Under the pieces are notes generated by a model. That model saw only the letters and a list, made by a program, of their open reading frames with translations, had not been told where the DNA came from and did no database searches. A stretch of 64,000 bases of DNA from positions 62,001 through 126,000 of the forward strand of contig NZ_MJUX01000009.1 of the NCBI RefSeq assembly GCF_001927245.1. Reading direction: 5' to 3'. This DNA comes from Acuticoccus yangtzensis. Lineage in GTDB: Bacteria > Pseudomonadota > Alphaproteobacteria > Rhizobiales > Amorphaceae. Positions 17,015 through 25,858 of the stretch are shown one piece after another; positions within the stretch are counted from its first letter, which is position 1; every line of letters starts with the position of its first letter. Made by a program: the position numbers and the translations under genes.

Positions 17015-17197
17015 ATGAGGGTCGCCCTTCTGAAACGATCCCGTTCACCCTAACAAGAGGTGAGGGCGCCCTGACAACCCTCCGAAAGGGTCGATCGCGG
17101 GCACGGGTCCGGTGAGGCGAGCCCCATGCCGGGATTCCACTGGCGCCGATCTCGTGCCAAGGGCGACGCAGCGAACAACGAGATTAGGGAGGTCGCC

Positions 17198-17983
17198 ATG
17201 GCCGAATTCAGCGGGCGCGTCGTCATCGTCACCGGAACCACGGGGATCGGCCGAAGCTGCGCCCTGCGTTTCGCCCGCGCCGGGGCCGCCGTCGCCGCCT
17301 TCGGCATCGACGCGCCCAGCATCGACGCGCTCAACGCGCTCGCCGCGGCCGAAGGTCTCACCCTGTCGGCCGCGACCGTCGATGTCGCCGCGCCCGACGC
17401 GGTGGCCGCCGGCGTCGCCGAGGTCGCCGAGGAGCACGGCGGGGTCGACATCGTCGTCAACGCGGCCGCCGTGCATCCCTACGGTGACGCGGTGACGACC
17501 GAGTTCGACACCTTCACAACCGCAATGCAGGTCAATGTCGGCTCCATCCTGCTGACGGCCAAGCATGCGGTGCCGCACATGCAGCGGCGCGGCGGCGGGG
17601 TGATCGTCAACCTCGCAAGCGTGCAGGGCCACAACTGCCAGGCGGGCGTGGCGGCTTATGTCGCCTCGAAGGGCGCCATCCACGCCCTCACGCGCGCGCT
17701 CGCCATCGACCATGCGGCGGACGGCATCCGGGTCGTCTCGGTCAGCCCCGGCTCCATCCGCACGCCGATCCTGGAGCTCGCCGCCCGCACCTTCGACGGC
17801 GAGGACGCCGACATCGACGCCGTGTTCCAGCGCTTCGGTGCGGCCCACCCGCTGGGGCGCATCGGCGAGCCGGAGGAGGTGGCCGACCTCGTCGCCTTCC
17901 TCGCCTCCGACAAGGCCGCCTTCATCAGCGGGTCGGACCACAGGATCGACGGCGCGCTGACCGCGGGGCTCGCGGTGCGCTGA
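17198..17983 (+). CDS. SDR family NAD(P)-dependent oxidoreductase
   Basis: A classical short-chain dehydrogenase of 261 residues. The start at 17198 (MAEFSGRVVIVTG) is set by AGGGAGG six bases upstream; the frame is open another 24 codons but without protein character. Cofactor motif TGTTGIGRS, NAA in VNAAAVHPYG, active-site Ser in NLASVQG, Tyr and Lys in YVASKGA, and the PG motif in SVSPGSIRTP are all present. The substrate is unknown. It is convergent, with only 12 bp between, with the caiB-ech-MBL operon, and may supply a hydroxyacyl or alcohol oxidation step to the same catabolic region; that link is inference. Confidence 0.88.
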   Translation: MAEFSGRVVIVTGTTGIGRSCALRFARAGAAVAAFGIDAPSIDALNALAAAEGLTLSAATVDVAAPDAVAAGVAEVAEEHGGVDIVVNAAAVHPYGDAVTTEFDTFTTAMQVNVGSILLTAKHAVPHMQRRGGGVIVNLASVQGHNCQAGVAAYVASKGAIHALTRALAIDHAADGIRVVSVSPGSIRTPILELAARTFDGEDADIDAVFQRFGAAHPLGRIGEPEEVADLVAFLASDKAAFISGSDHRIDGALTAGLAVR

Positions 17984-17995
17984 GCCCGCCCGCCC

Positions 17996-18868
17996 CTAGA
18001 GCGTGAAGGCCCAGGGCTCCTGGATCAGCCGGTAGCCCTCGCCGCCCCGCGTCATGCGGGCGAAGCCGGGGAAGTGGACATGCATGCCGCCGACCAACAG
18101 CCGATCGGCGATGACCATGTCGAACGTGCGGCGGCGGCTTTCGACGCCGCGCTCCGGCTCCCAGTCGAAGACCATCGCCGCGTCCGGCCGCGGCACCTGA
18201 ACACCCGGAATGTGCACCGTGTCGCCCCAGACGAGCAGGCTGTCCGCACCTCCGTCGACGAGGTAGCCGGTGTGGCCGGGCGTGTGGCCGGGGATCGGCA
18301 CCGCGGTCACGCCCGGAAAGACCTCGCCCGCGGCCCAGCGCAGGCGGTCCTTGTAGGGCGCCACCTGAGCCCGGCCCCATTCGAAATAGCGCAGGCGGCG
18401 GCGCGCGTCGGTCGCCGCCATCGCCACGTCGTCGTGCCACAGACGGTAGTCCGCCTCGCCCACCACCACCTCGGCGTTGGGGAACTGCGCCGCGCCGGAC
18501 GGCGTCAGAAGCCCCGCCGAATGGTCCGGATGCATGTGGGTGAGGAGGACGGTGTCGACCTCCTCGGGCGCCACCCCGGCCGCAGCGAGCGAGGCGGGCA
18601 GCCATCCGCATGTCGGCCCCATCCGGTCGGACGAGCCGGCGTCGATCAACGCCGTCCGCCCGCCGCTGCGCACCATGAAGACGTTCACCGCCAGGCGCGG
18701 CGGGACCGGCTGACAGCCCTTCGTAAGAAGTGCTGCCGCCTCGTCCGCCGACACGGCGTGGAAGATGTCGAGGCCGGAGTCGAGATATCCATCCGACAAC
18801 GTGGTGACGAGGGCGTCACCCACCCGGTGATGATAGACACCCGGCACCTGCTCCGACGGCAGCATCAC
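17996..18868 (-). CDS. MBL-fold metallo-hydrolase
   Basis: A 290-residue metallo-beta-lactamase-fold hydrolase with the dinuclear metal motif THMHPDHSAGLL, the His in IPGHTPGHTGYLV and a downstream His in PGFARM...VHFPG. The fold is like lactonases and quorum-quenching or thioesterase members, so it could hydrolyse a lactone or a thioester. The start is GTG at 18868, overlapping the TGA of the enoyl-CoA hydratase gene (GTGA), so the two are translationally coupled. It is the last gene of the caiB-ech-MBL operon; a CoA-thioester or lactone intermediate would suit that context. Confidence 0.85.
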   Translation of the reverse strand: MMLPSEQVPGVYHHRVGDALVTTLSDGYLDSGLDIFHAVSADEAAALLTKGCQPVPPRLAVNVFMVRSGGRTALIDAGSSDRMGPTCGWLPASLAAAGVAPEEVDTVLLTHMHPDHSAGLLTPSGAAQFPNAEVVVGEADYRLWHDDVAMAATDARRRLRYFEWGRAQVAPYKDRLRWAAGEVFPGVTAVPIPGHTPGHTGYLVDGGADSLLVWGDTVHIPGVQVPRPDAAMVFDWEPERGVESRRRTFDMVIADRLLVGGMHVHFPGFARMTRGGEGYRLIQEPWAFTL

Positions 18869-19680
18869 CGACCCTTGAAGTTGGCTTTGCGCTTCTCGTT
18901 GAAGGCGTTCACACCCTCGTGCCGGTCTTCGGTCGGCACCATGCGGTTATAGGCCTCGATCTCGAAGGCGAGCCCGTCCGACAGGCTCATGTCGAGGCCG
19001 CGCCCGATCGACTGCTTGATCTGCCGCACCGAGATCGGCGCGTTCTCGGCAATGCGCGTGGCCGTGGCGATGGCCGCCGGCACCAGCTCGTCCAGCGTGC
19101 AGACCTTGTTGACGAAGCCCCACGCCTCGCCCTCGGCCGCGGTGAAGGGCAGGCCCGTGAGCGTGATCTCCTTGGCGCGGCGCGAACCGACCGCGCGGGC
19201 GAGGTTCTGCGTTCCGCCTGCGCCGGGCATGATGCCGAGCGTCACTTCGGTCAACGCGAACTTGGCGGTGTCGGCGGCGTAGATGAAGTCGCAGGCCGCG
19301 GCGATCTCGCAGCCGCCGCCATAGGCCGCGCCGTTGACCGCGCCGATCACCGGGATCGGGCAGCCAACCAGCGCGCGCACGGTCCGCTCGAAGATCGCGT
19401 GCTGGGTCTGCCACGTCTCGTCAGACATGCCGCGGCGCTCTTTGAGGTCGCCGCCCGCACAGAAGGCCTTGTCGCCGCGGCCGGTGATGACGATGGCGCG
19501 CGCGCCGTCGGTCGTCACCTGGAAGCGCTCGAACAGGGCCATCAGGTCGAGGCCCATCTGCGTGTTCATGGCGTTGCGGGCGTCCGGCCGGTCGAGCACG
19601 ACCATGAGGACATGCTCGGCCGGGTGCTCCAGCGTCAGGGTCGTGAAGTCCGGCAGCGCCGGGGGCATCGGGAGCGTCAT
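18865..19680 (-). CDS. Enoyl-CoA hydratase/isomerase
   Basis: A 271-residue crotonase-fold enzyme. The oxyanion-hole segments are ITGRGDKAFCAGGDLKE and NGAAYGGGCEIAAACDF. The glutamate of ALTEVTLGIMPGAGGTQNL occupies the acid/base position of hydratases (Glu144 equivalent). It hydrates a 2-enoyl-CoA. The ATG at 19680 overlaps the stop of caiB (ATGA), and its own stop overlaps the MBL start, so the three genes form a tightly coupled operon. Confidence 0.9.
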   Translation of the reverse strand: MTLPMPPALPDFTTLTLEHPAEHVLMVVLDRPDARNAMNTQMGLDLMALFERFQVTTDGARAIVITGRGDKAFCAGGDLKERRGMSDETWQTQHAIFERTVRALVGCPIPVIGAVNGAAYGGGCEIAAACDFIYAADTAKFALTEVTLGIMPGAGGTQNLARAVGSRRAKEITLTGLPFTAAEGEAWGFVNKVCTLDELVPAAIATATRIAENAPISVRQIKQSIGRGLDMSLSDGLAFEIEAYNRMVPTEDRHEGVNAFNEKRKANFKGR

Positions 19681-20801
19681 GCCTTGATCCTTTGATCGTG
19701 TTGGCCGAGTGCGGGTGCGGGAATCGTGGCGCGCGGCCGTTGACCATCCATCGTCAGCGGCACGCCCATCAAGGTGAGGCCGTCCGCTTCGACGCTCATT
19801 TTCAGCGCCTCGGTCTGCGGATGGCGCGACACGGCGTCCACCGACAGGAGCGGCGAGTTCGGCACGCCCACCTCGTCGAGCGCGGCGGCGAGTTCGTCGA
19901 ACCCGCGCGCGGCGACGGCATCGGCGATGATGGGAATGAGCCGTTCGCGATGGGTCACACGGCCGGCATTGGTCGCGTAGTCCGGGTCATCGGCCAGGCC
20001 GAGCCCGAGCACGCGGCAGAGCTTGGCGAAGAGATTGTCGTTGCCGGCGGCGATCATCATCCAGCCGTCTTTGGTCTGGAAGGCCTGGTAGGGGCAGATC
20101 TCGGCGACGCCCGAACCGTAGGGCTTACGCACCTGGCCGTCGGCCTCGTACCCGGCGAGGGGCACGGTCATCCAGGCGAGGCCGGTCTCGAACAGCGAGG
20201 TGGTGATGCGCGCGCCCTCGCCCGACTTCTCCCGCGCGAACAGCGCCGCCAGCATGCCGATGACGCTCCACATGCCGGAGCCCATGTCGACCAGCGACAC
20301 GCCGACGCGCACCGGCGGGCGGTTGCCTTCGCCGGTCACGCTCATGATGCCGGACGTCGCCTGCGCCAGCGGGTCGTAGCCCGGCTTGGCGGCGAGCGGG
20401 CCGGCGGCACCGAACGCGCCGAGGTCGCACCAGATGAGGCGCGGCCGCTGGCGGCGGATCTCGTCGGGATCGAAACCGAACTTGTCGAGGATGCCCGGAC
20501 GCAGGTTCTGGATGACGGCGTCGGCTTCCTCGGTCATGAGGCGGCGCAGGTGTGCCGCGTCGGCCGGGTCGCCCAGGTCGATGGTGATCCCTTCCTTGCC
20601 GCGGTTGAGAGCGGCGAAGGCGGACGCCGTATCGTGCCAGAACGGCGGCCCCCAGCCGCGTGCATAGTCCCCCTTGCCGGGGTTTTCGACTTTGATAACG
20701 CGCGCGCCGAGATCGGCGAGAATCATTCCCGCGTACGGCGCTGCGACGCTGTGACCGAGCTCGATAACTGTCACGCCGTCGAGCGGCTTTGTGGCGTCCA
20801 T
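19677..20801 (-). CDS. CaiB/BaiF family CoA-transferase (class III)
   Basis: A 374-residue class III CoA transferase, which moves CoA between a donor such as succinyl-CoA and a carboxylate. The ATG at 20801 follows a GAGG site and gives the usual N-terminus (LDGVTVIELGHSVAAPYAGMIL). LADLGARVIKVENPGKGDYAR is the CoA-binding signature. The catalytic Asp lies in VGVSLVDMGSGMW. This is the first gene of a three-gene operon whose promoter region carries a LacI-type operator. It likely activates the acid imported by the nearby TRAP system. Confidence 0.91.
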   Translation of the reverse strand: MDATKPLDGVTVIELGHSVAAPYAGMILADLGARVIKVENPGKGDYARGWGPPFWHDTASAFAALNRGKEGITIDLGDPADAAHLRRLMTEEADAVIQNLRPGILDKFGFDPDEIRRQRPRLIWCDLGAFGAAGPLAAKPGYDPLAQATSGIMSVTGEGNRPPVRVGVSLVDMGSGMWSVIGMLAALFAREKSGEGARITTSLFETGLAWMTVPLAGYEADGQVRKPYGSGVAEICPYQAFQTKDGWMMIAAGNDNLFAKLCRVLGLGLADDPDYATNAGRVTHRERLIPIIADAVAARGFDELAAALDEVGVPNSPLLSVDAVSRHPQTEALKMSVEADGLTLMGVPLTMDGQRPRATIPAPALGQHDQRIKA

Positions 20802-20856
20802 CCCAAACCTCGTTTCTGGTTGGCCGCACACTAGGGTGGCGTCCGGCGCCGGGTCA

Positions 20857-20870
20857 ATATAACGTTTCAT
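20857..20870. promoter_or_regulatory. LacI-family operator O1 in caiB/acs divergent promoter
   Basis: ATATAACGTTTCAT on the plus strand (ATGAAACGTTATAT on the minus strand), a palindrome centred on CG as is typical of LacI-family sites. On the caiB side it runs straight into TTGACC, followed after 18 bp by TAGTGT, a plausible promoter. The same 18-bp block GTCAATAWAACGTTTCAT occurs at 30629-30646. Confidence 0.75.
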
Positions 20871-20953
20871 GAGAAAATCGCCGTCCCGACCTGTTCGGTG
20901 AAATAACACCGGGGCAGCGCTTGACGCTGCGCCCGAACAAGGGAGATCGCCTC

Positions 20954-22510
20954 GTGAACCCGATTGCATGGCAAAACGAATGGGCGCCCGCCGCCGCGCG
21001 GTTCGCCGACCATGCGGCCGTCGTCGATATGGAAGGCGCGACCACCTATCGTGACATCTTCGCCGCCGCCGCCGGGATCGCAAACGCCCTCGGTGATCTG
21101 CCCGCAGGCAGCGTCGTCGCCACCTTGATGCCGAACAGCCGGCACGCGGTCGCCGCAGGCTACGGCGTCGCCCTCGCAGGGCTGACGGAAGCGGCGATCA
21201 ATCCCGCACTGTCGTCCGACGAGATCATTCACTGCATCAATCTGGCCGGAGCAGCGCGGGTTTTGACCGTCCCCGAGGTGGCCGCCAAGGTCCGCGGCGC
21301 CGTGCCGGTGGTCGACCCGCGGGGGCTGGCCTCGATGCCGCTCTCGGCCCTCGCCCCCGTCCCTGTCGCGGCGGATGCGCCGGGGCGGATCATCTTCACC
21401 TCCGGCACCACGGGGATGCCGAAGGGCATCGTTCATACCCATGGCGGGCGCTGGCTCGCCAACATCCTGCAGCGCGCCTCGCTGCAGGTCGCGCCGGTTC
21501 CGGGCCGCAACGTGCTGCTGATGACGCCCTATTCGCATGGCGCCAGCCTCGTCACCCAGGCCTTCCTCGACGGCGGGGCGACGGTGACACTGCTTCCCGG
21601 CATCGACCTGCCGCGAATCACCGAAGCGTTGGAGCAACGCACGCTCGACCAGATCTTCGCCTCGCCCACCGTGCTGACGCGCTTCGTGGATGAGTTCGCC
21701 GGCCGCAGGTTCGATCACATCCGCGCGATCTACACGGGGACCGCGCCGCTGTCGTCCGAGCTTTATCATGAGGTCAAGGCGATCTTCGGGCCGGTCGTGC
21801 GCCTCACCTACGGCAAGACCGAGGTAGTCAATCCGATCACCGTGCTGACGCCGGAGGAAACCGACGCCTTCTACACCTCGCCCGCGGCGGCGCCGTCCAA
21901 CTGCGTCGGCTGGCCGGCGAGCGGGGTCGAGGTGGCGTTCGGCGAGGCCGACGAGGGCGACGCCGCGGCGAGCGCCGGACCGGACGCACCGCGCCCGATC
22001 CTGTTGCGCGCACAACACATGCTCGCCGCCGAAATCGGGCCGGGCGGCACGAAATATCTCGCGCCCGGCGAATTCCACCGCACCGGCGACCTCGGCTTCA
22101 TGGACGAGGCGGGCCGTCTGCACCTCTCGGGGCGCGAGGCGGACGTGATCAAGACCGGCGGGTACCGCGTGACCCCGGACGAGATCGAGGCGCTTCTGCG
22201 TCCCGCCATGCCGGGCGGCGAACTCGTCATCATTTCATTGCCTTCGCGCGATTGGGGCGAGGTGATCACCGCGGTGGCGGCCGGTGCACCTGCCGGCTGG
22301 CAGGACGCGCTCAGCCCCGCGCTGGAGGCGATGACGAAGCACAAGCGCCCGCGCCTCTTCGCCGAACTCGACGCGATCCCGCGCAACGGGCTCGGCAAGA
22401 TCGTCCGCCGCCGCACGCGCGATGCGGTGCTGGAACACTATACTTTCGTCGACGGGCGCTACCCGGCGCTGACCCTTGCAAGCGAGCCGGCGGATGTTGA
22501 CAGTGCTTGA
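20954..22510 (+). CDS. AMP-dependent acyl-CoA synthetase/ligase
   Basis: A 518-residue adenylate-forming ligase. The GTG at 20954 is chosen because AAGGGAGA lies 7-8 bp upstream; the frame opens at a TTG 11 codons earlier without a ribosome site. Motifs: IIFTSGTTGMPKGIVHTHGG, LTYGKTEV, HRTGDLGFMDEAGRLHLSGREADVIKTGGYRVTPDEIE and C-terminal IPRNGLGKIVRR with the catalytic Lys. It activates a carboxylic acid with ATP and CoA. It is divergent from caiB across O1, so both a CoA-transferase and a CoA-ligase are under the same control, as seen in pathways with two acid intermediates. Confidence 0.88.
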   Translation: MNPIAWQNEWAPAAARFADHAAVVDMEGATTYRDIFAAAAGIANALGDLPAGSVVATLMPNSRHAVAAGYGVALAGLTEAAINPALSSDEIIHCINLAGAARVLTVPEVAAKVRGAVPVVDPRGLASMPLSALAPVPVAADAPGRIIFTSGTTGMPKGIVHTHGGRWLANILQRASLQVAPVPGRNVLLMTPYSHGASLVTQAFLDGGATVTLLPGIDLPRITEALEQRTLDQIFASPTVLTRFVDEFAGRRFDHIRAIYTGTAPLSSELYHEVKAIFGPVVRLTYGKTEVVNPITVLTPEETDAFYTSPAAAPSNCVGWPASGVEVAFGEADEGDAAASAGPDAPRPILLRAQHMLAAEIGPGGTKYLAPGEFHRTGDLGFMDEAGRLHLSGREADVIKTGGYRVTPDEIEALLRPAMPGGELVIISLPSRDWGEVITAVAAGAPAGWQDALSPALEAMTKHKRPRLFAELDAIPRNGLGKIVRRRTRDAVLEHYTFVDGRYPALTLASEPADVDSA

Positions 22511-22530
22511 GCACGTCGGCACTCTTTCTA

Positions 22531-22544
22531 ATGAAACGTTATAC
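22531..22544. promoter_or_regulatory. LacI-family operator O2 upstream of the lacI-type gene
   Basis: ATGAAACGTTATAC on the plus strand has the same left half and CG centre as O1 and O3. It lies 205 bp upstream of the regulator start and 20 bp after the acs stop. Its position suggests autoregulation. Confidence 0.65.
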
Positions 22545-22748
22545 AAGTTCGGGCCAGCGTCTCCCTCGGGACCAACGCAAGGCCCGGCGGAACGGGAGGA
22601 AGCGTGCGGCGTTCCGCCCTGCTATGTCACCCCCTCTGTCGACCGAGCCTGCATGAAACCTGCACGTCCGGGTGCGGCCCTGTCCGGCCGTCCATCAGCA
22701 GGGGGCGCACAGGCGGGGTAAAGGCTGCAGGCGGGAGAGCAGGACCGG

Positions 22749-23777
22749 ATGAATAAACGGCGCGGTGGACCCACCATCAAGGACGTCGCCGAAGCGGCAG
22801 GCGTCTCCATCGGCACCGCCTCGCGCGTCATCAACAAGAAGGCGACGGTGCGGCCCGAGATCCGCACCGCCGTTCTGTCGGCCATCGACAAGTTGAACTA
22901 TCGCCCGAACGCCGTCGCCCAGTCGATGCGCCGCAATTCCACGCAGCTCATCGGCTGCATCATCCGCGAGATCAACATTCCGTCGCTGGCCGCCTTCGTG
23001 CGCGCCACCCACGACGTGCTAGATCAGGCCGGCTACTCCCTCGTCATCTCCAATTCGGAGGGGATCCGCGAGCGCGAGATCGAGCTGATCGACCGGCTGG
23101 GGCGCCAACAGACGGACGGGGTGATCCTCGGCCCCTACAGCGCGGTCGACGGTGAGTTCGAGAAGGTGCTGCGCGACTTCGGCAGCCCGATCGTTCTCGT
23201 CGACCGCGACACGCCGGCCTGGTGCGATGCCGTGATGGCCGACCACGCCGGCTCGATCGAGGCCGCCACCACCCGGCTGTTGAACCTCGGCCACCGCCGC
23301 ATCTGCATCCTCACGGGTCAAACCGGGCTCTACCCGGCGCGCGAGCGCGTTCGGGGCTATCGCCGCGCCTTCGAGCGGGCGGGGCTGCCGGTGGACGAGA
23401 CCTACGTGCGCACCACCGGCTTCCTCGCCAACGAGGGGTTCCGGCACACCTCGTCCATGCTCGGCTCGGCCGTTCCCCCGACGGCGATCATCGCCGGCGG
23501 CATCGACATGCTGGCCGGTGTCCTGCGCGCGGTCCGGGTGCGAGGCCTGCGGATCCCGCACGACGTCTCCGTCATCGGGTCAGGCGAATCGGAGCTGGCG
23601 GAGCTGCACAGCCCGCCGGTCAGCATTCAGCGCTGGGATCAGGCGGAAATCGGCCAGACCGCCGCTCATCTGCTGCTGCGGCGCATATCCGGCGACCGCA
23701 CCAGCCCGCCGGAACACGTGCTCCTGCCGGCCGAGTTCGTCGAACGCGGGTCCATCGGCCCGCCCTCGGCAGGCTGA
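22749..23777 (+). CDS. LacI family transcriptional regulator
   Basis: A 342-residue regulator. The N-terminal LacI headpiece is clear: TIKDVAEAAGVSIGTASRVIN (HTH) followed by the hinge helix NYRPNAVAQSMRR. The rest is a periplasmic-binding-protein-like sensor domain (IGCIIREINIPSLAAF, GVILGPYSAVDG, RICILTGQTGLYPARERVRGYRRAFE, DVSVIGSGESELAELHSPPVSIQRWDQ). The ATG at 22749 follows GGAGAGCAGGA. Three matching palindromes in the window identify its probable sites: before caiB/acs, before itself, and before the lyase-TRAP operon. The inducer is unknown, perhaps the TRAP substrate or a CoA ester of it. Confidence 0.92.
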   Translation: MNKRRGGPTIKDVAEAAGVSIGTASRVINKKATVRPEIRTAVLSAIDKLNYRPNAVAQSMRRNSTQLIGCIIREINIPSLAAFVRATHDVLDQAGYSLVISNSEGIREREIELIDRLGRQQTDGVILGPYSAVDGEFEKVLRDFGSPIVLVDRDTPAWCDAVMADHAGSIEAATTRLLNLGHRRICILTGQTGLYPARERVRGYRRAFERAGLPVDETYVRTTGFLANEGFRHTSSMLGSAVPPTAIIAGGIDMLAGVLRAVRVRGLRIPHDVSVIGSGESELAELHSPPVSIQRWDQAEIGQTAAHLLLRRISGDRTSPPEHVLLPAEFVERGSIGPPSAG

Positions 23778-23911
23778 GGAGACGGGACAACCCGTCCACC
23801 AAAATCCGGAACTTTGCGCCGCTGACACCGGAGCGGACGGCGTCGCGCCCAGTCCATCGCGGTCCTGCTTTTGCGGAGAGCCGAGCGCACCGCTGACGCA
23901 CAACATAAAGC

Positions 23912-23940
23912 GTCCCCGGCGCCATGACGGCGCAGGGGAC
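23912..23940. terminator. Hairpin 1 between lacI and dctM
   Basis: GTCCCCGGCGCC pairs with GGCGCAGGGGAC with one mismatch around a short loop, in the gap between convergent genes. Confidence 0.6.
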
Positions 23941-23947
23941 GAAGTGA

Positions 23948-23971
23948 GCCGGGCCGGCGCACCGGCCCGGC
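23948..23971. terminator. Hairpin 2 between lacI and dctM
   Basis: GCCGGGCCGG, loop CGCA, CCGGCCCGGC: a perfect 10-bp stem directly before the dctM stop codon. There is no T-run. With hairpin 1 it probably ends transcription of the long leftward operon. Confidence 0.65.
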
Positions 23972-23981
23972 AGGGGGAAGC

Positions 23982-25262
23982 TCAGCCCAGAACCAGCGTC
24001 GGGAGCCACAGGGACAGGCCCGGCATGACCATCACCGCCAGCAAGAGCAGGGCGATCAGCACGACGAAGGGCCAGATCCCGGCGATCACCTCGGCCAGCG
24101 GGGCTTTGGTGATGGAGGACAGGACGAACAGGTTCAGTCCCACCGGCGGCGTCAACAGCGCCAGCTCCATGTTGATCGTCACGATCACGCCGAACTGGAT
24201 CGGGTTGATCCCGAATTCCGGCAGCAGCGGGATCAAGACCGGCAGCGCGATGAGGAGGACCGAGAAGACCTCCAGGAACATGCCGAGGACGAAGAAGAGC
24301 AGCGTCACGAAGACCAGGAAGGTCGCCGCGTTCAGCTCCTGCGCGCGGGCGAAGTCGACGATGGCCGCGGTGGCCCCGCTCTCCGTCACCCAGTGGCCGA
24401 AGATCAGCGCCGTGACGATGATGATCATGATCGTCGCCGCGTTGCGCGTGGCGAGCGCGATCAACGGCACCACCCCGGCGATCGACACCGTCCGGTAGCA
24501 GATGATGCTGACGAGGATGGCCGCGACCGCCGATAGCGCCGCCGCCTCGGTCACCGTGGCGATGCCGCCATAGATGCCGCCGAGCACGATCACCGGAATG
24601 GACAGCGCCGGAAGGGCCCGCAGGTTGGTCGCGACGAAGTCCCCGCGCGACACGGACTGCCCGGCGTTGAAGCGATACCCCTTGCGGCGGGCGTAGAAGA
24701 TGATCCAGCCCGAGATCAGCAGTGCCTGCAGGATGCCGGGGATGACACCGGCGAGGAACAGGCGCGGCACCGATTCGTCCGCCAGCACCCCGTAGACCAC
24801 CATGGCGAGGCTGGGCGGGATGAGGATGCCGAGCGTGCCCGAGGATCCGACGATGCCGGCCGCGAACTTGCGCTCATAACCCTCACGCAGCATCGCCGGC
24901 ACGAGGATGGTGCCCATGGCGAGCGCCGTGGCGACGCTGGAGCCGCACATCGCCGCGAAGATGGTGCAGGCGATGACGCAGACGATGCCGAGCCCGCCGC
25001 GCACCTGGCCGACCCAGGACAGCGCCGCGTCGATCAGCGCCTTCGCGACGCCGCCGCGTTCCATGAACGTCGCCGCGACGACGAAGAAGGGCACCGCGAT
25101 CAAGGTCTGCGAGTTCAGCTCGTCGACGATCTTTTGCGTGACCGCGATCATCGGCGTGTCGGCGACGAACAGCAGCACCGCGGCCGTGACGCCGAGGACG
25201 AGGTAGATGGGCAGGCCCAAGATGAGGAGGCCGCCGCCTCCGGCTACGAGTGCGGCATTCAT
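23982..25262 (-). CDS. dctM: TRAP transporter large permease DctM
   Basis: A 426-residue membrane protein with about a dozen hydrophobic helices. Family signatures include VPFFVVAATFMERGGVAKALIDAA, CGSSVATALAMGTILVPAM, GSSGTLGILIPPSLAMVVYGVL and TPPVGLNLFVLSSI near the C-terminus. It is the ion-coupled channel of a tripartite ATP-independent importer. The ATG at 25262 overlaps the dctQ stop (ATGA). It is the last gene of the operon. Confidence 0.94.
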   Translation of the reverse strand: MNAALVAGGGGLLILGLPIYLVLGVTAAVLLFVADTPMIAVTQKIVDELNSQTLIAVPFFVVAATFMERGGVAKALIDAALSWVGQVRGGLGIVCVIACTIFAAMCGSSVATALAMGTILVPAMLREGYERKFAAGIVGSSGTLGILIPPSLAMVVYGVLADESVPRLFLAGVIPGILQALLISGWIIFYARRKGYRFNAGQSVSRGDFVATNLRALPALSIPVIVLGGIYGGIATVTEAAALSAVAAILVSIICYRTVSIAGVVPLIALATRNAATIMIIIVTALIFGHWVTESGATAAIVDFARAQELNAATFLVFVTLLFFVLGMFLEVFSVLLIALPVLIPLLPEFGINPIQFGVIVTINMELALLTPPVGLNLFVLSSITKAPLAEVIAGIWPFVVLIALLLLAVMVMPGLSLWLPTLVLG

Positions 25263-25858
25263 ACCGGGTCCTCCTCGGCCATGTCGTTGGGGGCTTTCCA
25301 GCCGGCCAGGATGCCGACGACCGCCGCCACGTGGCCGATGGCGATCAGCGCCGCCGATACGGGGAGCGCCGCATAATAGATCCACAAGGGGAAGCGCAGT
25401 GCCGTGGCCGACACGTCCCCGAAGTCCCACGCCTCGAAGGCGACGGCATAGCCGTAGCGCGCCAGGAAGACGGCGAAGGCCACGCCGATGACGTTGGCGA
25501 GAATCTCAAGGCCCGTCTGCACCACGCGCGGCAGAAGCGTGACGACGAGGTCGGCACGGATATGGCGCCGCTCGCGCGTCACGCGGCCGACCGCCAACAG
25601 CACCGCCCACATGACGATATAGACCGTCAATTCTTCGGTGATGTGCGGTGCATATTCGGGCGCGAACCAGCGCAGGACGACGGTGTAGAGCACCAAGGCC
25701 AGCGCGCCGCCGACCATCAGCCCCGTGACCCAGACTTCAAGTCCGGTCCAGAAGGTGGCAAAGGCCCGCGCGGCGCGCACGAGCGGTGATGCGCTGCCGC
25801 CGCGTTCACGCGCGGCGGCAGCGCCAGGCCCTGAGGCCGCCTCAGTCGATGAGGCCAC
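25259..25858 (-). CDS. dctQ: TRAP transporter small permease DctQ
   Basis: A 199-residue protein with four hydrophobic helices, including GLMVGGALALVLYTVVLRW, ELTVYIVMWAVLLAVGRVTRERRHIRADLV and LWIYYAALPVSAALIAIGH. The ERRHIRADLV segment is typical of DctQ. The GTG start at 25858 overlaps the 3' end of dctP by 17 bp. It pairs with DctM in the membrane. Confidence 0.92.
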   Translation of the reverse strand: MASSTEAASGPGAAAARERGGSASPLVRAARAFATFWTGLEVWVTGLMVGGALALVLYTVVLRWFAPEYAPHITEELTVYIVMWAVLLAVGRVTRERRHIRADLVVTLLPRVVQTGLEILANVIGVAFAVFLARYGYAVAFEAWDFGDVSATALRFPLWIYYAALPVSAALIAIGHVAAVVGILAGWKAPNDMAEEDPV